64,000 bases of DNA from Paramixta manurensis (GTDB taxonomy: Bacteria; Pseudomonadota; Gammaproteobacteria; Enterobacterales; Enterobacteriaceae): the NCBI RefSeq assembly GCF_013285385.1, contig NZ_CP054212.1:1364001-1428000 (forward strand), given 5' to 3'. Positions 1 to 8,241 of this stretch are shown one piece after another; the stretch's first letter is position 1; each line of letters begins with the position of its first letter. The translations under genes and the position numbers were made by a program. A model generated the notes under the pieces. The model worked only from the letters and a program-made list of their open reading frames with translations, did no database searches and was not told where the DNA came from.

Positions 1-534
1 GTAAATATTCAGCTTGAAAACGCCAGTCACGCGTTCGATCAGGTGATTTTTGCCTGTCACTCTTCTCAGGCGCTGGCGATGCTTGATAACCCCACCCAGG
101 CTGAACGCGACGTGCTGGGCGATATTGGCTGGCAGCGCAACGAGGTGGTGCTACACAGCGATCGGCGCTGGCTGCCGGTTCGCGAACGGGCCTGGGCAAG
201 CTGGAACTATCGCCTGAGCGATCGGGATCAAATCCGTGCCTGCGTCACCTATAACATGAATATTTTGCAGGGGCTGCCTGCCGATGCTCCGTTGTTCTGC
301 GTGACCCTGAACCCTGAAACCCCGATTGACGACCGTTACATTTGGCAGCGTTTTGTCTATGAACATCCGCTCTTTAATCCCACAAGCTGGCACGCTCAGG
401 CGCGTCGGGGTGAGATTAATGGTCACCGAAGAAGCTGGTTCTGCGGCGCTTACTGGTACAACGGATTTCATGAGGATGGGGTACGTAGTGCCTTGGATGT
501 GGTGAAAGGGATTGCCGCCGGGGAGGGGAGATAA
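1..534 (+). CDS. NAD(P)/FAD-dependent amine-oxidase-like protein, 3' part only
   Basis: The frame is open from base 1 to the stop at 532-534, so about 177 C-terminal residues are present and the FAD-binding N-terminus lies outside the window. The segment around VIFACHSSQAL and the motif CVTLNP, with the closing block HRRSWFCGAYWYNGFHEDG, match the C-terminal region of the FAD-dependent oxidoreductases that sit beside DUF1365 and cyclopropane synthase genes in many Proteobacteria. The C-terminal glycine-rich block is the usual second flavin-contacting segment. The next gene starts one base after the stop, so they are one operon. The reaction is unknown; desaturation or oxidation of a lipid is inferred only from the neighbours. 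Confidence 0.8.
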   Translation, partial: VNIQLENASHAFDQVIFACHSSQALAMLDNPTQAERDVLGDIGWQRNEVVLHSDRRWLPVRERAWASWNYRLSDRDQIRACVTYNMNILQGLPADAPLFCVTLNPETPIDDRYIWQRFVYEHPLFNPTSWHAQARRGEINGHRRSWFCGAYWYNGFHEDGVRSALDVVKGIAAGEGR

Positions 535-535
535 G

Positions 536-1249
536 ATGAACAGTTGCCTGTACCAGGGCGTGCTACGTCATCGCCGGCTTCAGCCGAAAACGCATCATTT
601 TTGCTATCGCGTGTTTATGGCCTGGCTCGATTTGGATGAACTGGATGCGCTTTCATCGGTCGGTATCCGCCGGAACCGTTTCGCCGCCGCCGCCTTTCAT
701 GATGCGGATTATCCGCTTGGCATGCCGCTTAAAGGGAAGGTGCTTGACCGGCTGGAAAGCCTAACAGGTGAGCGCCCGGAGGGGCGCGTCATGCTTCTGA
801 CCCAGCTCCGCTACTTCGGGTTCCACTTTAATCCGGTGAATTTTTATTACTGCTATAACTCAGCAGGCAGCCTGCGCTGGGTGCTTGCCGAGGTAAGGAA
901 CACGCCGTGGAATGAACGGCACTATTATGCCGTTGATGGTCAGGCAGTGCGTCCACTGGAAAAAGCCTTTCACGTTTCTCCCTTTAACCCGATGGACATG
1001 GTTTATCACTGGCGTTTCAACAGCCCGGGCAAAACGCTGCATATGCATATCGAAAATCATCAGGCGTCGAAAGTCTTTGATGCCACGTTGATGCTGCGGC
1101 GTGAGCCACTGACGCGCAAAAATCTGTCGTCACTGCTGATGCGCCTCCCGCTGATGACGCTGAAAACCCTGTTAGCCATTTACTGGCAGGCGTTACGCCT
1201 ATGGCTCAAACGTGTACCCATTTACAACCATCCCGCAAGCAGGAGTTAA
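536..1249 (+). CDS. DUF1365 family protein
   Basis: A 237-residue protein. The start ATG at 536 was chosen over an upstream alternative because it follows a GGGGAGG ribosome-binding stretch and directly abuts the previous stop. The N-terminal block SCLYQGVLRHRRLQPKTHHF and the motif YFGFHFNPVNFYYCY are typical of the DUF1365 family. The family's function is not established; it is repeatedly found between an FAD oxidoreductase and a cyclopropane-fatty-acid synthase, as here, so a role in making or handling a modified membrane lipid is inferred. The stop overlaps the next gene region (TAATG), which suggests translational coupling. Confidence 0.88.
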   Translation: MNSCLYQGVLRHRRLQPKTHHFCYRVFMAWLDLDELDALSSVGIRRNRFAAAAFHDADYPLGMPLKGKVLDRLESLTGERPEGRVMLLTQLRYFGFHFNPVNFYYCYNSAGSLRWVLAEVRNTPWNERHYYAVDGQAVRPLEKAFHVSPFNPMDMVYHWRFNSPGKTLHMHIENHQASKVFDATLMLRREPLTRKNLSSLLMRLPLMTLKTLLAIYWQALRLWLKRVPIYNHPASRS

Positions 1250-1254
1250 TGCCC

Positions 1255-2475
1255 ATGACCGATCCCGCCTTTGCGCTTCAACCCGATATTCCGTGCAGCG
1301 ACCGTATTGCGCGTAGGCTGCTTTTTCGCCTGCTAAGCGGTATCCGGGGGGGATCACTGACCCTTCGTGAGGGAGGGCAGGCCTTTCATTTTGGCGATGC
1401 TTCTTCTGCGCTGAGCGCGGACGTGCAGATCCGTTCGACCAGCGTGTACTGGCGGGTGCTGACCGGAGGAAGTCTTGCTGCCGCTGAAGCCTGGATGGAT
1501 GCCGAGTGGGAAACGCAGCAGCTCACCTCACTACTGCAACTGCTGGCGCTGAACAGCAACCTGCTAGGGCGGCTGGAAAGCGGGTTCCGGCTGCTGGGTA
1601 GGCCCATTGAACGTCTGCGCCACTGGACGCGGCGTAATCACCGGCGGCAGGCGCGGGAGAACATCGCCGCACACTATGACCTGGGGAATGAATTTTACGC
1701 GCACTTCCTCGATAAAGAACTGCTCTACTCCAGCGCGCTATTCACCGCGGATGAGCAAGATCTCACCCGCGCGCAGCAGGCAAAAATGGCACGGCTGTGT
1801 GAACAGTTGGCGCTAACGGCTAACGACCATCTGCTGGAAATCGGCACCGGCTGGGGCGCGATGGCGGAATATGCTGCACGTTACTTCGGCTGTCGTGTCA
1901 CCACCACTACGCTCTCACAGGAGCAGTTCAGTTGGGCGAAAGCCCGCATTGCGCGCGCCGGGTTGCAGGACCGGGTTGAGGTGCTCCTGTGCGACTATCG
2001 CGATCTGACCGGCGAATATGACAAGCTGGTCTCGGTCGAGATGATCGAAGCCGTGGGGCAACGCTACCTGCCCGCGTTCTTCCGTACCTGCCAGGCGCGT
2101 CTGCGCCCTGGAGGAAAAATGGCGATTCAGGCGATTACCATTCAGGACCAGCGCTACCACAACTACAGTAAAAACGTTGATTTTATCCAGCGCTACATCT
2201 TTCCCGGCGGCTTTTTACCCAGCATTACAGCGATGAGTGAGCTAATGACCCGCCACACGGATTTTGTCGTGCGCAATCTGTTCGATATGGGGCCAGACTA
2301 TGCCCGCACACTGGCGCACTGGCGGCAACGTTTTCTTAACGCCTGGCAAGAGATCGAAAAACTGGGCTTTGATGACCGTTTCCGCCGCATGTGGCTCTAC
2401 TACTTCGGCTACTGTGAGGCCGGTTTTAACGCGCGGACGATCAGCGTAGTGCAGTTAACCGCAGAGCGCGTATGA
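1255..2475 (+). CDS. Cyclopropane-fatty-acyl-phospholipid synthase-like methyltransferase
   Basis: A 406-residue SAM-dependent methyltransferase of the CFA synthase family, which transfers a methylene group from SAM to unsaturated acyl chains of membrane phospholipids. Visible motifs are ENIAAHYDLGNEFYAHFLD, the SAM-binding glycine loop LLEIGTGWGAMAEYAA at about residues 199-214, and VSVEMIEAVGQRYLP. ATG 1255 lies nine bases after AGGAG and is preferred to the ATG at 1249, which overlaps the previous stop. This is the operon-type paralogue accompanied by FAD oxidase and DUF1365, and a separate housekeeping cfa gene may exist elsewhere. The substrate is not provable from sequence. Confidence 0.9.
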   Translation: MTDPAFALQPDIPCSDRIARRLLFRLLSGIRGGSLTLREGGQAFHFGDASSALSADVQIRSTSVYWRVLTGGSLAAAEAWMDAEWETQQLTSLLQLLALNSNLLGRLESGFRLLGRPIERLRHWTRRNHRRQARENIAAHYDLGNEFYAHFLDKELLYSSALFTADEQDLTRAQQAKMARLCEQLALTANDHLLEIGTGWGAMAEYAARYFGCRVTTTTLSQEQFSWAKARIARAGLQDRVEVLLCDYRDLTGEYDKLVSVEMIEAVGQRYLPAFFRTCQARLRPGGKMAIQAITIQDQRYHNYSKNVDFIQRYIFPGGFLPSITAMSELMTRHTDFVVRNLFDMGPDYARTLAHWRQRFLNAWQEIEKLGFDDRFRRMWLYYFGYCEAGFNARTISVVQLTAERV

Positions 2476-2552
2476 AGAGGCTATCTGGCGGGCTTAATCC
2501 GCGCACGCAATATCCAGAACTGCGACAGCAGTTGATCGGAGGTCAAAAATGA
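2472..2552 (+). CDS. Possible 26-residue linking ORF between CFA synthase and DUF3833
   Basis: This ORF starts in an ATGA overlap with the synthase stop and ends in an ATGA overlap with the DUF3833 start, so it bridges the 73-base gap exactly. The peptide is polar and has no recognisable motif. It may be a coupling peptide or the remnant of a deleted gene, since related operons in other bacteria often carry another small membrane protein at this position. It has no strong ribosome-binding site of its own. Low confidence that a functional product is made. Confidence 0.25.
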   Translation: MKRLSGGLNPRTQYPELRQQLIGGQK

Positions 2553-3070
2553 AACGCATCCTGACAATAAGCCTGCTCATGCTGATGCTGCTGGTCGGCT
2601 GTAGTACCGAGATTAGTGATTACCACACTCAGCAGCCTGCGCTCGACATTTTCCACTATTTTCAGGGAAAAACGGAGGCGTGGGGGATGGTGCAGGATCG
2701 CAGTGGTAAACAGCTTCGTCGCTTCCACGTTGATGTCGATGGTGATGTGAAGGGGGACACGCTGACCCTCAATGAGCGCTTTGTCTATGACGATGGTGAG
2801 CGGCAGCAGCGGGTGTGGCATATCCGGCGCACCGATACCGGGCGCTATACAGGCACCGCAGGTGATATTGACGGTGTCGCCACAGGTCAGGCGGCGGGTA
2901 ACGCTTTCAACTGGCGCTACAGCATGAACGTGACAGCCAAGGGTAGCACTTGGCTGCTGCACTTTGATGACTGGATGTATCTGCAGGACCAGACGCACCT
3001 TTTCAATAAAACCGCGATGAAAAAATTTGGTGTCACTGTCGGCACGGTGACGCTTTTCTTCAGCCGATGA
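2549..3070 (+). CDS. DUF3833 family lipoprotein
   Basis: A 173-residue protein with a lipoprotein signal peptide, where the hydrophobic stretch ends in LLVGCS with Cys18 as the expected lipidation site. The start follows GGAGG at good spacing. The body (DIFHYFQGKTEAWGMVQDRSGK, later WRYSMNV and DDWMYLQD) is characteristic of DUF3833, a beta-rich family of unknown function that travels with CFA-type methyltransferase operons. It is probably the last gene of the operon; the following gene is convergent and only seven bases away. An outer-membrane or periplasmic role connected to the modified lipid is inferred. Confidence 0.85.
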   Translation: MKRILTISLLMLMLLVGCSTEISDYHTQQPALDIFHYFQGKTEAWGMVQDRSGKQLRRFHVDVDGDVKGDTLTLNERFVYDDGERQQRVWHIRRTDTGRYTGTAGDIDGVATGQAAGNAFNWRYSMNVTAKGSTWLLHFDDWMYLQDQTHLFNKTAMKKFGVTVGTVTLFFSR

Positions 3071-3077
3071 GGTGCCG

Positions 3078-4664
3078 TTAACTTTGTGCCCAAACCCTTG
3101 GGCCATTCACCTGCTGATTACCGGCTGTAGCGTTCTGGGCCGCATCCATTGCCTGATGCGCGCCATCCTTCACCCCCTCTTTCACGCCGTCCTTCACTCC
3201 CTGTTTTAGGCCTTCTTTTGCCGCTGCCGTAATCGCAGCGCGACCGGCATTCGCCGCCAGACCTATTTCTCCGGCGCCAGGGATCAGCACCGTCAAAAAG
3301 CTCAAGGCATCAAGCAACTTAAAGATACCGCCGCCTTTCTCTTTCTTCTCATCAGGCTGGGTTTCCTGGCCAACATTCATATCCTCAACGGCGGAAGCAG
3401 AGATCGGATCATTGGCTGGCCCGGCGAGCCGAGGCGGCGGGGCGGTTTGATGGGAACCCTTACTGATAAAGGCATCCAGGTCACCTTTACCGATATTATG
3501 GTCATTGGCTTTATTAAAGAAATTGCCCCCGGCGCCATGTTTGCCGTTATCCAACATTGAGAAGAGCATCGAGTTAGGCTGGCTGAGTAGGTTAGCGGCG
3601 TCGCGCACTTCCGGGCTATTATTTTTATCGTTGGCGATCTGGGTTAATTTCTTCGGATTGATACCACCGCCTTTGAAAAAGATATCCTCATTATTTTTTA
3701 GGGTATCAATCGCTTTGCTCTCTTGCGGCGAGAGCTTCACATTATACGAGGCGAGGTCACACATCCGATCGCGGGAAACGCTGGCGTTGGGATCATCTTT
3801 GCCGGTAAATTTTTTCCATTGAGCGGGATGATCGGTAAAAAACTTAGCCGCGGCGGCAACTTGCGGCGGGCACTTGCCCATATCTTGTGAACCATTGGCT
3901 ACCTTGCGCAGCGTGTCCAGATTAATATTTTTCGGCAGGCTTTCTGAATAGAGATACAGTTCGCGCATCGCATCGTTGGCTGACATGTCGCGCGGCGGGC
4001 TGCCAGGTTTGGCATCCGACGGAACATAATCGTGGGTGTAGGTTTCCGCTTTGGCGTCGGCATACTGCTTAATGGCTGGGTTATCCTGCCATTTACGAAT
4101 GTCTTTCGAACTGATTTTCCCGTCGCTTTTCCCATTCTTTGCCGGATCAATGGCATCAAACATGGCTGAATTTTTCAGCAGGGTATCCAGCGCTTTTTTA
4201 GCATCGGTTGGCGTTTTAGGGTCATCGCGTATTTTTTCCAGCCCCGCACGGTCATGAGGCTTGTTGAGAAGGTCTTCATGCCGCCCCAGGGTAGTGACCA
4301 CCTCTTCAAAGGACATTTGGTCATTCTGGCCTGAACCCGTTAGCGGCAAAGGCTGAGCGCTGTCTGAAGTGGCGGTATTCGCCGGGGAAGCGGGCTGATT
4401 ACCCGAAACGAATGACATCATTTGCCTGAAGAGAGAACCAAGAGATAGTGCGTCGGATGGTGCGTTTTTCTGCGGTATCACGGCGTTCTTGTTGGGAAAT
4501 AAGGTTTCACTACTTGCATTAGACGGTGTGGATGACATAAAGGAGAGGGGAGTGGATTTCGCGCCTTTCATCTCGGGCTGCTGTGTTATCGGCGCGCCTT
4601 TCGCGGGCAGATCGGCGCTACGAGGCCCGGTGAAGTTGGACGGTGAGAAACCAGATAGACGCAT
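3078..4664 (-). CDS. hrpK: HrpK/HrpF/NolX-like type III secretion translocator
   Basis: A 528-residue protein. The start at 4664 follows GAGGGG and lies 36 bases downstream of an hrp box. The N-terminal 130 residues are rich in Ser, Pro, Thr and Asn and lack a Sec signal, as expected for a T3SS substrate. The middle carries EF-hand-like blocks, for example DPAKNGKSDGKISSKDI and NDHNIGKGDLDAF, which are typical of the HrpF/NolX/HrpK family. Near the C-terminus lies a hydrophobic hairpin (LLDALSFLTVLIPGAGEIG, then an Ala-rich helix) suited to membrane insertion, followed by a charged KEGLKQGVKDGVKEG repeat. Family members help deliver effectors across the host membrane. It is isolated from the hrp cluster, which lies more than 50 kb away. 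Confidence 0.75.
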   Translation of the reverse strand: MRLSGFSPSNFTGPRSADLPAKGAPITQQPEMKGAKSTPLSFMSSTPSNASSETLFPNKNAVIPQKNAPSDALSLGSLFRQMMSFVSGNQPASPANTATSDSAQPLPLTGSGQNDQMSFEEVVTTLGRHEDLLNKPHDRAGLEKIRDDPKTPTDAKKALDTLLKNSAMFDAIDPAKNGKSDGKISSKDIRKWQDNPAIKQYADAKAETYTHDYVPSDAKPGSPPRDMSANDAMRELYLYSESLPKNINLDTLRKVANGSQDMGKCPPQVAAAAKFFTDHPAQWKKFTGKDDPNASVSRDRMCDLASYNVKLSPQESKAIDTLKNNEDIFFKGGGINPKKLTQIANDKNNSPEVRDAANLLSQPNSMLFSMLDNGKHGAGGNFFNKANDHNIGKGDLDAFISKGSHQTAPPPRLAGPANDPISASAVEDMNVGQETQPDEKKEKGGGIFKLLDALSFLTVLIPGAGEIGLAANAGRAAITAAAKEGLKQGVKDGVKEGVKDGAHQAMDAAQNATAGNQQVNGPRVWAQS

Positions 4665-4699
4665 GCATTTTCCCCTCAGATAAGAGAACGTTTGATGGT

Positions 4700-4727
4700 T
4701 AGGTGGTTTTTCAGCGCCGCGAGTTCC
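4700..4727 (-). promoter_or_regulatory. hrp box (HrpL-dependent promoter) for the hrpK-like gene
   Basis: Read on the minus strand the sequence is GGAACT-N15-CCACCTA, which matches the HrpL sigma-factor consensus GGAAC[C/T]-N15/16-CCACnnA. It ends 36 bases before the hrpK-like start codon. Confidence 0.85.
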
Positions 4728-4793
4728 GGATTTTCTTCGATAACGGTATCCGCGCATATCCGCGAGTGAGTAACCCCTGCTAAGATTACCTGC

Positions 4794-4979
4794 ATGCTGG
4801 CGGAGAGCGCCGATAAAACGCGAATCATGACGCCCCGCTTTTTCATTTTAGCCACCGGTAACTGCCTGATGATTAACTGGATATGCAACCATAAGCTGGG
4901 CGTTTTATTAACTTTTGTTATCGTCCTTGAAATAGTGATGTTTGCGTTGACTCATCAATGGATGCCGTGGAATTGGTAA
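4794..4979 (+). CDS. Possible small membrane peptide
   Basis: An ORF of up to 61 residues whose C-terminal half holds one clear hydrophobic helix (LGVLLTFVIVLEIVMFALT) ending in WMPWNW. Internal starts at 4827 and 4869 are possible and none has a good ribosome-binding site. It occupies the otherwise gene-free space between the hrp box at 4.7 kb and the pyridoxal reductase. It is not recognised and may not be translated. Confidence 0.2.
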   Translation: MLAESADKTRIMTPRFFILATGNCLMINWICNHKLGVLLTFVIVLEIVMFALTHQWMPWNW

Positions 4980-5051
4980 TTTGACCGTGCGAAGTCGAAT
5001 GAAGAAGATGCCGCCAACAACCGTAACCAATCTATGGCGGCGTAGTCTGCG

Positions 5052-5915
5052 TTAAGGCTGGCCGATCTGGTTAAGCTGCTCGCGCGCGGCTTCGGGCAAC
5101 GTCAATCGTGCGCTGGCGAGGTTTTCATGGAGATGCTGCGGCGATGAGGTGCCGGGGATCAACAGAATGTTCGGTGAACGTTGTAACAGCCACGCCAGTG
5201 CAACCTGCATCGGCGTCGCGTAGAGCGATTGCGCCACCTCACTTAACGCCTCGGATTGCAGCGGTGAGAAACCGCCAAGTGGGAAAAATGGCACCCAGGC
5301 GATATTCTGTGCGGCGAGCCGATCAACCAACGCATCATCTTCACGGTGCGCCAGATTATAGAGATTTTGCACACAGACAATCGGCGTCACTTTTTGCGCG
5401 TCATCAATCTGTTTCGCCGTCACATTACTCAAGCCAATATGGCGAATCAGCCCACGTTCTTTTAACTTAACCAACGCGGCCAGTTGTTCATCCAACGCAC
5501 CTTCTTGCGGGTGATGTGTGTTGAACATGCTGCGTAAGTTCACCACCTCCAACACATCCAATCCTAAATGGCGTAGGTTGTCCTCCACCGCGCGCGTCAA
5601 CTCTTCGGCGCTAAAGGCAGGAAGCCAGTTCCCTTTTTCATCACGTCGTGCGCCGATTTTGGTGACGATACACAGATCGTCAGGATAGGGATGCAGCGCC
5701 TTTTTGATGAGTTGGTTAGTAATATGCGGACCATAAAAATCGCTGGTATCAATATGGCGAACGCCAGCTTCAATCGCCTCCCGTAATACCTGGAGCGCGC
5801 GCGCTTCATTGGCGGGCGGCCCGAAGACGCCAGCACCGGCAAGTTGCATCGCGCCATAACCGAGACGGCCGACCTGGCGATCGCCTAACTGATAAGTCAG
5901 GGGAAAGTGAGACAT
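5052..5915 (-). CDS. pdxI: Aldo/keto reductase, pyridoxal reductase (YdbC/PdxI type)
   Basis: A 287-residue AKR-fold enzyme. The start follows AGGAGG with six-base spacing. The block GRLGYGAMQLAGAGVFGPP near the N-terminus, HIDTSDFYGPHITNQLI (catalytic Asp and Tyr), the lysine in IVTKIGARRDEKG and the late LIPGTSS NADPH-binding segment closely resemble E. coli YdbC, an NADPH-dependent reductase converting pyridoxal to pyridoxine in vitamin B6 salvage. It acts in the cytosol. A LysR-type gene, now broken, lies divergently upstream. Assignment to this subfamily rests on recalled similarity; a generic aldo/keto reductase is the fallback. Confidence 0.8.
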   Translation of the reverse strand: MSHFPLTYQLGDRQVGRLGYGAMQLAGAGVFGPPANEARALQVLREAIEAGVRHIDTSDFYGPHITNQLIKKALHPYPDDLCIVTKIGARRDEKGNWLPAFSAEELTRAVEDNLRHLGLDVLEVVNLRSMFNTHHPQEGALDEQLAALVKLKERGLIRHIGLSNVTAKQIDDAQKVTPIVCVQNLYNLAHREDDALVDRLAAQNIAWVPFFPLGGFSPLQSEALSEVAQSLYATPMQVALAWLLQRSPNILLIPGTSSPQHLHENLASARLTLPEAAREQLNQIGQP

Positions 5916-6012
5916 GGGGTACCTCCTGAGTGAGTGACTTGTCGATTGTATCGTCTCCGGCGCTGTGCAACTATCGGGCAAAATAACGACAGACTGTACG
6001 GAGTGGCGGACA

Positions 6013-6199
6013 ATGAAAGTGGACATCGCTTTGTTGCATGCGGTGGTTGCGGTGGCGCAAGCGGGTGGGTTTCGTGAAGCGGCGCGGGTAACCCTGGTGG
6101 CCATCGTTTCCCGGCCCCCGGCTCTATTATCCCGACCGGCGTTTGATCCCGGCACCGCTTCGCGCCTTTATTGATTTTGTCCGGGAAACGGCGGTGTAA
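6013..6199 (+). pseudogene. LysR-family regulator remnant with large internal deletion
   Basis: The first 25 codons (VDIALLHAVVAVAQAGGFREAA) are a textbook LysR helix-turn-helix start. About 60 bases later another frame reads RLYYPDRRLIPAPLRAFIDF, the typical extreme C-terminus of a LysR effector domain, ending at 6199. The roughly 240 residues between are missing and the two parts are in different frames. LysR genes are normally divergent from the enzyme gene they control, so this was probably the regulator of the adjacent reductase. Confidence 0.8.
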
Positions 6200-6273
6200 A
6201 TCAGTATTTCGATTGTTATTTGTGAAAACGGCTTGCGGTAACTTACTGACAGGCATAGAATAATGCCCGCATT

Positions 6274-6349
<76 letters not shown>

Positions 6350-6350
6350 A

Positions 6351-6424
6351 GCGGGTATCGTATAATGGTATTACCCCAGCTTCCCAAGCTGGTGACACGG
6401 GTTCGATTCCCGTTACCCGCTCCA
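6351..6424 (+). tRNA. tRNA-Gly (anticodon CCC)
   Basis: A 74-base cloverleaf with encoded CCA. The acceptor GCGGGTA pairs with TACCCGC. The anticodon stem CCAGC/GCTGG encloses TTCCCAA, giving anticodon CCC for glycine codon GGG. The tRNA pair marks the left edge of a decayed accessory segment, but I saw no repeated copy of the tRNA 3' end downstream. Confidence 0.97.
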
Positions 6425-6462
6425 AACAACCCTATCTCAAGTTCTTTTCACCTATCCAGATA

Positions 6463-6897
6463 CTAATCATCCGATGAAACAGAAAACATTTTTATTTCAT
6501 CAATTCTTCTTTTGTTCATGTTTAACTCACAGCTTGTTTGTACTTCCCCCAGATGATTCGAATTTTGATATTGAGTCAATGCAATACTACAATATTTATC
6601 TCGATAGCTAATCCATTGTCTTTGGTTTTCTTTGAAGTTTTTTAACATTTCATCTTTTTGTTCTTTGTTACCCATCCACCAGTTTTCAGGATTAAAATTG
6701 CTAATCTCGTTTAGTTTTTTTTGATATGTGCTGTTAAGTGCATTTTCTGAAGTGGTAATTGCCTTATCAAGGCAGTCAATATTTTGATCTTTAAATTTTT
6801 TAATGCACTCATCAACTTCGAATGAATTTTCAACAGGTTGTAATGATGCAACTGCAAAGTTGGAAACAAAAAATAATGGTAAAAAATAACGTATCAT
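6463..6897 (-). CDS. LprI/DUF1311-family periplasmic protein, likely lysozyme-type immunity
   Basis: A 144-residue protein with a signal peptide (MIRYFLPLFFVSNFAVA). The mature part has paired cysteines and the motif NSTYQKKL followed by QRQWISYRDKYC, characteristic of DUF1311/LprI proteins, some of which inhibit lysozyme. It overlaps the stop of the upstream muramidase gene by an ATGA, so the two are translationally coupled. That arrangement fits an immunity protein protecting the periplasm from the muramidase. Low GC and AT-rich codon use set it apart from its surroundings and suggest acquisition. Immunity function is inferred from gene pairing. Confidence 0.7.
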   Translation of the reverse strand: MIRYFLPLFFVSNFAVASLQPVENSFEVDECIKKFKDQNIDCLDKAITTSENALNSTYQKKLNEISNFNPENWWMGNKEQKDEMLKNFKENQRQWISYRDKYCSIALTQYQNSNHLGEVQTSCELNMNKRRIDEIKMFSVSSDD

Positions 6898-7810
6898 CTT
6901 AAATTCCTTACTCTTGCCCGTAATCTTTCCGGATAGTTTCTTTGTCGTGGATCATTCTCAATGCTTTTTATTATATCGTTCCTGCTTCCGCCAGATGCAA
7001 TAAGGTTTATTAGTGGGTCGAGACCCGGAATCCCTTGGTACACTATATCAACGAAGGTTTCACGGATCTTACTATCAATATGCTCCCATTTAAGAGCGTT
7101 TGCGGTGCGGGTCGAACGGCGAGAGTATACTCCACGGGCATACTCGCGTTTTTCCCTGTATGAAACTTCAAACAATCTGATTTGTTGCAGGTGGGTTATT
7201 TCTCCAGCTAAGGAGCCGTAAGCGCTTATAAAATTTTTGGCATGACGGCCAAAGAGTCCAGCGGCCTTTGAACAAATTACTGCCTTATATTCTTCAATGC
7301 CAGATTGTCTTATATGCGTCATTATCTCGCCTGTACTACGCTCTTTCATATCATAGCCTCGCCCAATAGTGACGCCAGAATATTTATCCGGACAATGCAG
7401 CACACGTGAAAAATTCCGCATATTTTCTGGCTGTTTGAACGGTTCTACAGCCGTGAGATAATCGACGCCTTCGGCATCAAACGTGATTTGCCCCTCACGA
7501 ACATGTAGCGGGCCGGTATCGCGGGGCCGCCAGTGTGGCGCGGTAGCTTTGCTGAACATCGTGAAAAACCAGACTTCCTGAGGATGGACCACGCCGGAGG
7601 GCGACATATTCAGTAAACGCTGATACCAGATAATCGCCGCTTTGGTTTCTGGGTCACAGGGCCGGTGGCGCGAAGGTTGTTGCCATGTATGTGGTTGTAA
7701 CCGGCATTAATCATCATTTTCTGGAGCGTTTTCACTTCTTCCGGAGTGTTAGCACCAAAGACGCCAATCGAGCCTGTGGGACGAAATACGCGGGGTGAGT
7801 GGTAAGGCAT
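6894..7810 (-). pseudogene. Frameshifted peptidoglycan-binding/pesticin-like muramidase (T6SS-type effector)
   Basis: Two frames make one gene. The upstream part (start 7810, after GGAG) encodes GSIGVFGANTPEEVKTLQKMM and on to RATGPVT, then stops at about 7610. The other frame continues naturally with ETKAAIIWYQRLLNMSPSGVV. Together they form a peptidoglycan-binding-like domain. The rest (TIGRGYDMKERS and the helices after it) resembles the pesticin/T4-lysozyme-like muramidase fold. A single missing base near 7666 explains the break. The full product would be about 305 residues. With an hcp remnant upstream and an LprI-type gene downstream, this looks like a T6SS cell-wall effector. A sequencing error cannot be excluded. 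Confidence 0.65.
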
Positions 7811-7861
7811 GGTTGTGTTACTCCTTTCATATTGCCACGCCAGTAAGCGCGGCAGGGTCCG

Positions 7862-8071
7862 TTACCTTTCGCGATTCTCTTTTATATTCCAGCCCGCTGA
7901 CACTTCCGGGCCTTTACCGTCGCTGGCGGTCTGCTTCTGGTACTGCTGGCTTACTTTCTACGCTCGGAAGTTGTAGCGCATAGCCAGCGTTTCGCCACCC
8001 TGTGTGCGGTCAAAGCTTACGCCGATAATCAGCATATATTCAAGCGTTATCAGGCACCACCGCCTACAGCC
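7862..8071 (-). pseudogene. hcp fragment (T6SS tube protein), C-terminal end
   Basis: On the minus strand one frame reads LITLEYMLIIGVS, then ETLAMRYNFRA, an in-frame TAG (7958-7960), then KVSQQYQKQTASDGKGPEV and SAGWNIKENRER. This follows the Hcp C-terminus of enterobacterial T6SS (ITLTDVLVTSV, then VDYAFQAAKV, then QTASGGKGAE, then GWDIKANKE). The N-terminal half of hcp is absent and the frame is interrupted, so it is a dead remnant. It shows that the muramidase-immunity pair was once an hcp-linked effector island. Confidence 0.7.
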
Positions 8072-8241
8072 ATGTTACCCGGCTGTGACGCTCCTCAATC
8101 CATCGAAATAATGTCAGTCTAGCCTTTATGCGTTGTGTTTTGTGATTCGCCGCTGATACCGCTGACGCGTAGAAAGCTTTTTTAGCCTCTCACGCATTAT
8201 GTACTAAGGTTTTAAGGAAACTGGCGTCTAAGGAGACGGAG

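Noticed and set aside
2543..3106. 187-codon frame on the minus strand across the DUF3833 gene
   Set aside because: The plus strand encodes a lipoprotein with a good lipobox and ribosome-binding site; the minus frame has no motif.
4676..4888. 70-codon minus-strand frame upstream of the hrpK-like gene
   Set aside because: It would run over the hrp box and the hrpK leader and has no recognisable motif or ribosome-binding site.
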